Under the pieces are notes generated by a model, which saw nothing but the letters and a program-made list of their open reading frames with translations, was not told the origin of the DNA and did not search any database. Below are positions 57,231 to 64,000 of a stretch of DNA of 64,000 nt, one piece after another. This DNA is from Lepidurus packardi (taxonomy: Eukaryota; Arthropoda; Branchiopoda; Notostraca; Triopsidae): assembly GCA_023053545.1 (NCBI GenBank), contig JAKZAN010000002.1, positions 13,264,790-13,328,789 of the forward strand, read 5' to 3'. Each line of letters starts with the position of its first letter. Position 1 is the first letter of the stretch. Position numbers and translations under genes: made by a program.

Positions 57231-60200
57231 GGTGATTATATCCATTATCCAGCGTTGCAAGAGCTGAGCAACAAGTATGGACTCCAGACGGATTTCACGG
57301 ACGCTTCTTTGGGCGAGAAACTGGAAGAACTCCGCGAGCAGATTCGTCGCGAGATCCGCAAAGAGTTGAAGATCAAAGAAGGCGCCGAGAATTTCCGGAA
57401 AGTGGCCACGGATAAACGCTCCCTGGCCGATGTGACGGCCATGGTCAAGAAAGCCAACAACAAGTTGGACGAACTCAAAGCCGAGCTGCAAGAACTGGAT
57501 TCGCAGATTCTACTTACACAAGGCCAAGGCGGACACGTGTTAATGCCCAGTTCGGGATCAGTGGCTAGTATGGGATCCCTGGGAATCAGTTTGCCCTCGC
57601 CTGGACCCAGATTCAGTCAAAACCTCGTCCTGGATGCTCTTCCCGGCGAAATCGGACCCAACGGATATGGTAAGATTAGCTTTTTTAACATTTAAGCTCC
57701 TATAATCAGTCCAAATTCAGTCAGATTTTCGCAGAATCATGAAGGTTGTTGCAAGAATCATTGAGATTGAAGTAAAATCGCTCAAATTCCGTAAAACTGA
57801 TTCAGATTCACTGCAAATCATGAAGAATCGTGTATAAGAATCAAAGTCATAAGAATCGTTTAGCAAGAGTCATAGAATTCGATCGGAATCACTCAAATTC
57901 CAGGAGAATCATTCAAAAATCGGATTAAATCAAGCAAGTTTACGAAGAGTCGGGAAGATTGTACAGGACTCATTCAAATTTAAGAAGATTCACTCAACAT
58001 CAAGGAGAATCATTCCAAAATAGGTTAGAATCAGTCAAGTTTACGAAGAATCATTAAGATTGTTGCAAGAATCATTGAGATTCAAGTAGAATCGCTCAAA
58101 TTCCGTAAAGCTCATTCAGATTCACTCAAAACCATGGAGAATCCTTTATAAGAATCAAAGTCATAAGAATCGTTTAGCAAGAGTAATAGAATTCGATCGG
58201 AATCACTCAAATTCCAGGAGAATCATTCAAAAATCGGATTAAATCAAGCAAGTTTACGAAGAGTCGGGAAGATTGTACAGGACTCATTCAAATTTAAGAA
58301 GATTCACTCAACATCAAGGAGAATCATTCCAAAATAGGTTAGAATCAGTCAAGTTTACGAAGAATCCTTAAGATTGTTGCAAGAATCATTGAGATTCAAG
58401 TAGAATCGCTCAAATTCCGTAAAGCTCATTCAGTTTCACTCAAAATCATGGAGAATCCTTTATAAGAATCAAAGTCATAAGAATCGTTTAGCAAGAGTCA
58501 TAGAATTCGATCGGAATCACTCAAATTCCAGTAGAATCATTCAAAAATCGGATTAAATCAAGCAAGTTTACGAAGTGTCGGGAGATTCTACAAGACTCAT
58601 TCAAATTTAAGAAGATTCACTCAACATCAAGGAGAGTCATTCCAAAATAGGTTAGAATCAGTCAAGTTTACGAAGAACCATTAAGATTGTTGCAAGAATC
58701 ATTCAGATTCAACTAGAATCGCTCAAATTCCGTAAGAAGAAGTCGTAGAATTCGAAGAGTCGTAAAGTCGATTCGAAAATTCGAAAGAAGATTCGAAAGA
58801 AGATTCGAAAAGTCGTAGAATTCGATCGGAATCACTCAAATTCCGGGGGAATCATTAAAAATTGGCTAAAATCAAGCAAGTTTACGAAGAGTCGTCAAGA
58901 TTGTACAAGACTCATTCAAATGTAAGAAGATTCACTCAACATCAAGGAGAATCATTCCAAAATAGGTTAGAATCAGTCAAGTTTACGAAGAATCATTAAG
59001 ATTGTTGCAAGAGAGGTTCAATAAGATTCAGATTGAATAAGAGCTAGTCAAAATGAGGCCGAATCGTGGATTTCAACGTTGTATTAATCGAATGATTGCA
59101 GTGTTTCAGGAATTGGGCAATGTTTTCTAGGAATATTGAACTGGAGACCGAGTCTGAACAGGTTTCAAGTAGCATAACGTGATTCCGGAGACTGGTTGTT
59201 GAGTTGGCAGATGGTTGGATGGTTTAGAACTCTTTTGATGAGGATAATTGCCAAGAGTTGCGTTGACTTGGACTTGGCAGAGAGGTTTACGCTGCTCCGG
59301 ACTCGTTTTCTGCCTTCTTGAGTGAATGAACTGTAGCGTGTCAAGAAGGTAAAAGACGACGACACAGAATATATACTAGGAGAAGAAGAGAGAATCTGGC
59401 AATGTAGTTCAAGTACCTATCATCAACATGGGTTTTGGTTGCTTGGCTCCCAAGTGTCGGAGCGTGTCGATGTTCCATCAGCATTTTTTTCTATCATTAT
59501 TTTGATTTTTTTTTTTTTTAAATCTCACACTCTTTTATTGTCGCTTTTAAGCTAAAAGGGACATGGAGCGTGAAAGTGGCTTGGGAAGAGTCCCAAGCTC
59601 ACCCCAGCTCCCTATTGTTGTGTACTCTCTATAGTCTTTGCTCCCAAACCAAAGTCTTTCATTTGGAAACCCAAAGATTCATTTAAAGCCCACGAACTGC
59701 AAGCCTTACTTTCTTGAGGCCTGTTCTCGATTTTTCTGGATTTTTTTTAACATCTTTTTAATCAAGAGCTTGACGCATTCGGAAGTAATGAGACCAACGC
59801 ATGTTATTAAAAAGGGTCCGAAAATGGAATTATAGATTCGATTGATGGTAGTTAAGCAGTTAGCTCAATCGTCGAGGTTTAACTCAATTATTAGAAATGA
59901 ATTACCAAACTGTGAAGCTTTTTAGAAGGATTTGGAATTTTTGGGATCGGAAGAATTATTTGAATTTTTGCTATTGATCTTTTTAATATAGAAAATTCAA
60001 TTCAGTTTCTTCTTCTGGGATACTAGAAAGACATTGAATTAAAAGCATTTGGTTGGGAGAGGTATGAGTGTGAGAAAGAAGTCGGTCAACCTTGAAAAGG
60101 ACTTGGATGTTGGGAGTTCAAGTGCGAACCCTGAACAGGTTCTTTTTTTTGTGTACAGTACACAGATTCCTTGGACGTGTTCATCCTTATTTGGTTCGAC

Positions 60201-63200
60201 GGGTCTGATTACGTATGCGGGAATCGCAGTACTGTGCGGAGTTATAAGGAAGGGGGATTATTCAAAAAAAAAATGTGAAGATAAAAGGAAAAGCCCAAAT
60301 CCGGGTTGAAAGATTTTGATTCATTTTTGCAAAATGAATTTTTTTACTGATTTTTTATTTGTATTTCCCTCCTTTTTCAATGTGAGGGGGGTATGATAGC
60401 ATGGGTGACAGGTTGAGTTGGAACTTTCTTCATTAAACTATGAGAAAAACCCAACAGGTGGTTTTTCAACAAAAAAAAGAAAGCAAAAAAGTGACAGAGT
60501 AAGAGTAGGGTGACATTTACGACTATTGTTGGGCTCAGAATATGATTAATGGCCAGACGTAGCTGGTTAAAGCGATTCTTGGACGGAGTGGCTGGTGTAG
60601 GAAGGACCTTGAACCTTTTTTGTGTCTTTGGCAAGCATTTGTAGTGAATTTTTGAAAGTTATTGATTGGAGAACTGTGAAGATTTGCTTGATTTGGGTTT
60701 TAATTTAGAAACACTATTGTCGCCAACTGCTGAAACGGCACACCGGATGGACGAGACCTTATCAGCGCAAGATAAACGACTCTTATCGTTGGAAAAGCAG
60801 CTCAATATTGAAGTCAAGGTGGGATATTCACTATTTGTATTCATTTTCTTTGTTTATGTTTGTTTGTTTATGTTTGTGTTTATGTTTATTTGTTCGTGGT
60901 TTTGTTTATGTTTATTTGTTTATGTTTATTTGTTTATGTTTATTTGTTTATGTTTATTTGTTATGTTTGTTTGTTTATCTTTATTTGTTTATGTTTGTTT
61001 TGTTTATTTTGTTTGTTAATTTTCTTTTGTTTTCCGGAAAATTTTGCATTCTAATGGAATTCGATCTCCGAAACAGGTCAAACAAGGAGCAGAAAATATG
61101 ATTCAGCAATACTGCAATGGACCTGCGAGGGATAAGAAGCTGTTGGCAGAAGCTCAGCAAATGTTGGCGGATTCCAAGGCGAAGATCGAGTACATTCGGA
61201 TGCGAATCATGAAAGTACGGCAGAATATGGAGGAAAGCAAAGCAGCGGGCCCTGGCGGTGACAATCGACTGCGAGGTGAGTCTATTTTGGGGATTTTTTT
61301 TATTTTATTTTATGGAGCAGAAAAGAACGTGTTTTGGACGCGAAGAAATATTTCTAGAAAGATACCTTTGAAAGATTTTTGACACTTTTTTTTTGTATGC
61401 TTGGGGTGGATGTCCCTAGATCGGAATGATGACTTTGGACTAATGACTCCCCTGGAAGTCCGGACGGAGGAACTGCGGCATCACATGCGGATCGAAGCTG
61501 CCGTAGTGGAAGGTGCCAAGAATGTCATTCGTCTCCTCCAATCTGCCAAGTCGACCGACAAGAAGGCCATCCAAGAGGTAAGCTTTCTTCTTTGTCCCCC
61601 TTCGCTTCCCTTCGGAAAGTTTTAGTAACAAGGGTGAAGGAAAGAGAGCTGGTTTTCCAGCCTGAACGTTATCGAAAGGGAAGAAATACGGAAGAAATAG
61701 CTGAAGAAGGGAGGCAAGTTGTAGTCGTTTCAGAGGACTCGACACAACGTTGAGACGATCTGTTTTAGCTTAAATTTAGTCACCAAAACACACGCGTAGA
61801 TATACACAAGCGAGCGCGGAGTCCAACGCCCGAGGGCTATAAATAGCTGGATCGCCGTCCTCTCTGGTCGGTGTTGGTTCAGTGTCGTTGGGTTTAGTGC
61901 GACGAGATACCTCGCTCCGAGCAGATCAGTCCCTTTGCAAATTGCACAGGCCCAAAAGTGTACCGAGCATCATGACGTATTACCAGAGTTGCTCCCCAGA
62001 GTTTTCGGTGAACGCGAGTTGGACCTTACCGCGGACGACCAAAGTGGTCGAGGGTTCAAGTCCCGGTGACGCTCAGGGAGTAGGATTACGATGGGAGTAT
62101 TCCTGGAAAAGCAGTCCGGACTTGTCGCCAAAGTGCCAGGACCGTCGATTTGCTGGGAGTAGTGGGAAAGGATCGGAGGACGGGACCTCGGTGTTGACGT
62201 TCCGGGTCGGGTTCAGCTCGCCGTCGCTTCCAATAGTGCGCCCAGTAGCGAGTTATTCTTCCGGGTATGGATCCGAAGGGACGTGCCTGGCAGCGACGTT
62301 CACGGTAACGCCGGGTGGCGGCCCGAGTGCCTCCGAAGCCTTCAAAAGGAATGTTCAGCCGTACAGTCGACGCTGCAGAAGCACTTGTAGCATCGTCCTG
62401 GATCAGAAAGACGGGGGCGACGCCTGGGCGGGCAAAGGTCCCAGGTTTGACTCAGGCAAGGATTCCGGAGTAGGCGGACGGCGACTCTCTTCGTCAGACA
62501 CTGGCTCGTCTTGGAAAAGTCACGCGCTGCCTGACTCACATCTGTTGAAGGAGCACAAAGACAGGCTGAACGCGAGTCGGAACGCAGAGCCGAAGGTCGC
62601 CAAACGCGTAGAAGACTGGGTCGGATCCCAGTCGCTGGAGCCAGTCGTTCAGCCGCGACGACCGACGTCCAAGTCGCGAAGGAAACGAGGAAAATCGAGG
62701 CCGAGAACCGTTCACATTGATGTGTATTGCACGGCTTCGGAGACAGACGGAGAATCGGCGGATTCAGAGGACTCCTCCGACGATTCAGGGTCCACTTTGA
62801 CCGAATCGGTAGACTGTCGGGTGCGGCGTACGCGTAAGGACCGCGCGGCGTCTTTGCCGCTTGGGTTACGGCACCCCGAAGGCGTAACGGGGCTGCTGCA
62901 CGTGCTAAGCGAAAGTCGTGCGACAAGTAGCGCGGATGCCAAACCGAAGCCGGTCTTGTCCTACAAACTCAGCACTCGAGAACTACTCGAAGCGTTGGAA
63001 AAGGCGAATTTGAACCAAACAGACACTTCGTCTTCTATCGACGAAGAGGAATTGTTTGGTGATGACGTCAGCGTGTCGTCGTTACAATGGCGAGGCTCGG
63101 AGTTTGAAGAATTGGCCACGCCTAGCCGTTCCCGCGCCTCAACCGCCGCAGAAGACACTCGACAACAGATGCTCGAGTTCAGGAAACGACAGTGGAGGGC

Positions 63201-64000
63201 GCTGAGGTTGCCAAACAACGAAACTACAGCCCCCAAGTTGTTGCTGGCGTCCCCTTCTCCCGCGTTACTCTCCCGGCACGCGTCTCTACGCTGTCCCAGC
63301 TCAACAATGAAAACGTGTCCCGCCCCGCCAAGCTTCCAAATAGAACAACCCACGCCTCCTTCTCTGGAAAAACGCCGGTTACCCTGTGGTTCATTGTTGA
63401 GGAGTCAAACGGGCAGACCCGAGCTCGGCCGGCACACCGGCCCTTCCCGAAATTCGCTGTGTGCGTGCGCGCACTGCCGCACAGCCAAAGGAACGCTCTA
63501 AAACTAACGGCCATTTTCAAAACTTCTTGTGATGTAAACAAGAAGCATTCTAATACACAAGCTTAGGGAGAGATGTTTTATAGGACTTTCACTCGGTGTT
63601 TGCAAATTCACGGGGTTTTCTGTGCTCTTAGGAGATTTGTGGTGTTTTTTCTTCATTGTCTGCGTGGTTGGGTATTGACAAGAATGAATTTAATCGGATG
63701 CATGGAAGGTATGGAATGAATTTAATGGCATGTTCTATGTAGGCTCAATCCAGTTTGTCCGAGTCAAGCCAACGCTTAGACCTGATCCGCTACTCGCTGG
63801 ATTTGCGACGTCAAGAATTGCCATGTGCTTCGCCCAAATCGAACGAAATCAAACGCGAATTGGATTCCATCCTATCGGCCAGTCCAGCGGTAGTTAGTTA
63901 CGTGAGTTTGCAACCTTTTAAACACCCAGGCGACAATCGGGATGTACCTGCTTTGGTGGCCACGCAACCCAAATCCGCAGCCATTACCGGCAAATTGGAA
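57231..64000 (+). CDS. Pkn: Serine/threonine protein kinase N, HR1 region (5' part)
   Basis: Exons 57231-57669, 60709-60818, 61077-61275, 61420-61577 and 63743-64000 (running off the window) join in frame. PKN is a Rho/Rac-activated AGC kinase. Visible are the three HR1 repeats that bind Rho GTPases: HR1a ([20 protein letters not shown]), HR1b ([18 protein letters not shown]...[20 protein letters not shown]) and HR1c ([20 protein letters not shown] then [20 protein letters not shown]). The C2-like and kinase domains lie beyond 64000. The start is not in the 57231 exon, which opens after a TTTGAATAG acceptor. The intron 57670-60708 holds a 314-bp satellite, and intron 61578-63742 holds a nested gene. 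The resemblance to insect Pkn around [17 protein letters not shown] is strong. Confidence 0.95.
57740..59035. repeat. 314-bp tandem satellite in a Pkn intron, about 4 copies
   Basis: The anchor TTGTTGCAAGA recurs at 57744, 58060, 58374, 58687 and 59002, a 313-316-bp period. Each unit is itself made of shorter imperfect pieces like AAGAATCATTCAAATTC. The fourth copy is disrupted near 58735-58810 by an AGATTCGAAAGAAGATTCG expansion. Confidence 0.95.
60845..61012. repeat. TGTTTATGTTTATT minisatellite in a Pkn intron
   Basis: A 12-14-bp unit (GTTTATGTTTAT(T)T) repeats about ten times with small changes in intron 60819-61076. Open frames across it encode only repeated Phe/Val/Cys/Leu and are not genes. 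Confidence 0.9.
61838..61845 (+). promoter_or_regulatory. TATA box of the nested gene
   Basis: TATAAATA stands 134 bp upstream of the ATG at 61972, within the Pkn intron. A TCAGT initiator-like sequence occurs at 61879-61883, slightly farther than the usual 30 bp, so the exact start site is uncertain. Confidence 0.55.
61972..63501 (+). CDS. Intronless nested gene, unknown Ser/Arg-rich protein
   Basis: A single uninterrupted frame encodes 509 residues from the first ATG ([11 protein letters not shown]). The frame stays open 90 bp upstream but without another ATG. I do not recognise the family. The protein is low-complexity and Ser-rich, with an arginine/lysine block ([13 protein letters not shown], a likely nuclear signal), an acidic stretch ([17 protein letters not shown]), a conserved-looking helix ([16 protein letters not shown]) followed by [15 protein letters not shown], and [20 protein letters not shown]. 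The sequence is visibly GC-richer than the surrounding intron, and the opposite-strand frames are shorter. It has its own TATA box and lies in Pkn intron 61578-63742 on the same strand. No AATAAA is obvious within 100 bp after the stop. Confidence 0.65.
   Translation: MTYYQSCSPEFSVNASWTLPRTTKVVEGSSPGDAQGVGLRWEYSWKSSPDLSPKCQDRRFAGSSGKGSEDGTSVLTFRVGFSSPSLPIVRPVASYSSGYGSEGTCLAATFTVTPGGGPSASEAFKRNVQPYSRRCRSTCSIVLDQKDGGDAWAGKGPRFDSGKDSGVGGRRLSSSDTGSSWKSHALPDSHLLKEHKDRLNASRNAEPKVAKRVEDWVGSQSLEPVVQPRRPTSKSRRKRGKSRPRTVHIDVYCTASETDGESADSEDSSDDSGSTLTESVDCRVRRTRKDRAASLPLGLRHPEGVTGLLHVLSESRATSSADAKPKPVLSYKLSTRELLEALEKANLNQTDTSSSIDEEELFGDDVSVSSLQWRGSEFEELATPSRSRASTAAEDTRQQMLEFRKRQWRALRLPNNETTAPKLLLASPSPALLSRHASLRCPSSTMKTCPAPPSFQIEQPTPPSLEKRRLPCGSLLRSQTGRPELGRHTGPSRNSLCACAHCRTAKGTL

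Noticed and set aside
60808..61101. Hydrophobic frames of repeated Phe/Cys/Leu/Val
   Set aside because: They are translations of the TGTTTATGTTTATT minisatellite inside a Pkn intron.

Overview
This is a 64-kb piece of a eukaryotic nuclear genome, almost certainly an arthropod and probably a non-insect pancrustacean. The evidence is: many short spliced exons with 60-100 bp introns beside a few kilobase introns; an opsin relative carrying the arthropod SCSFDYLT loop; a Pkn whose HR1 region resembles the insect protein; and degenerate CCTAA/TTAGG (arthropod telomere-type) repeats. The species call is inference. All genes below were assembled by hand from splice sites, reading-frame continuity and remembered family sequences; every full model closes in frame. 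No tRNA, rRNA, CRISPR or prokaryotic feature was recognised.

Layout: CCDC149 C-terminal exons (+, 52-1364); eRF1/ETF1 (-, 2107-4894); a 5.6-kb gene-free stretch with a ~200-bp tandem repeat; a Tret1-like sugar transporter (+, 10545-14952); a long coiled-coil protein with JAKMIP-like and FN3 parts (-, 16094-25852); TRMT1 (-, 27328-29826), divergent from 6-phosphogluconolactonase (+, 30280-31196); an opsin-like receptor lacking the retinal lysine (-, 31268-32521), convergent on it; a HEPN-TPR-SEL1-MYND protein (-, 33191-36851); katanin p60 (+, 39452-42082), convergent with a MARCH-type RING-CH E3 ligase (-, 42316-43554); a choline-transporter-like SLC44 gene with two mutually exclusive exons (+, 44537-49020), divergent from MARCH; about 8 kb rich in repeats; and the 5' half of Pkn (+, 57231 to the window end), which carries an intronless nested gene at 61972-63501.

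Most genes are housekeeping (translation termination, tRNA modification, pentose phosphate pathway, microtubule severing, transport, signalling) and do not form one pathway. The less ordinary items are the opsin-like receptor with Ser in place of the Schiff-base Lys, the HEPN/MYND protein, the FN3 coiled-coil protein, and the nested gene.

The strongest unexplained signal is a dispersed 10-mer, TTCATTGTTG, found on both strands 29 times by my count (chance expectation about 0.1), with 11 copies between 55402 and 56855. Two small DNA-transposon families can be delimited exactly: a hAT-like MITE (two copies with perfect 8-bp target duplications) and a 141-bp TTAA-bounded MITE whose perfect 22-bp inverted repeats contain a variant of the 10-mer.
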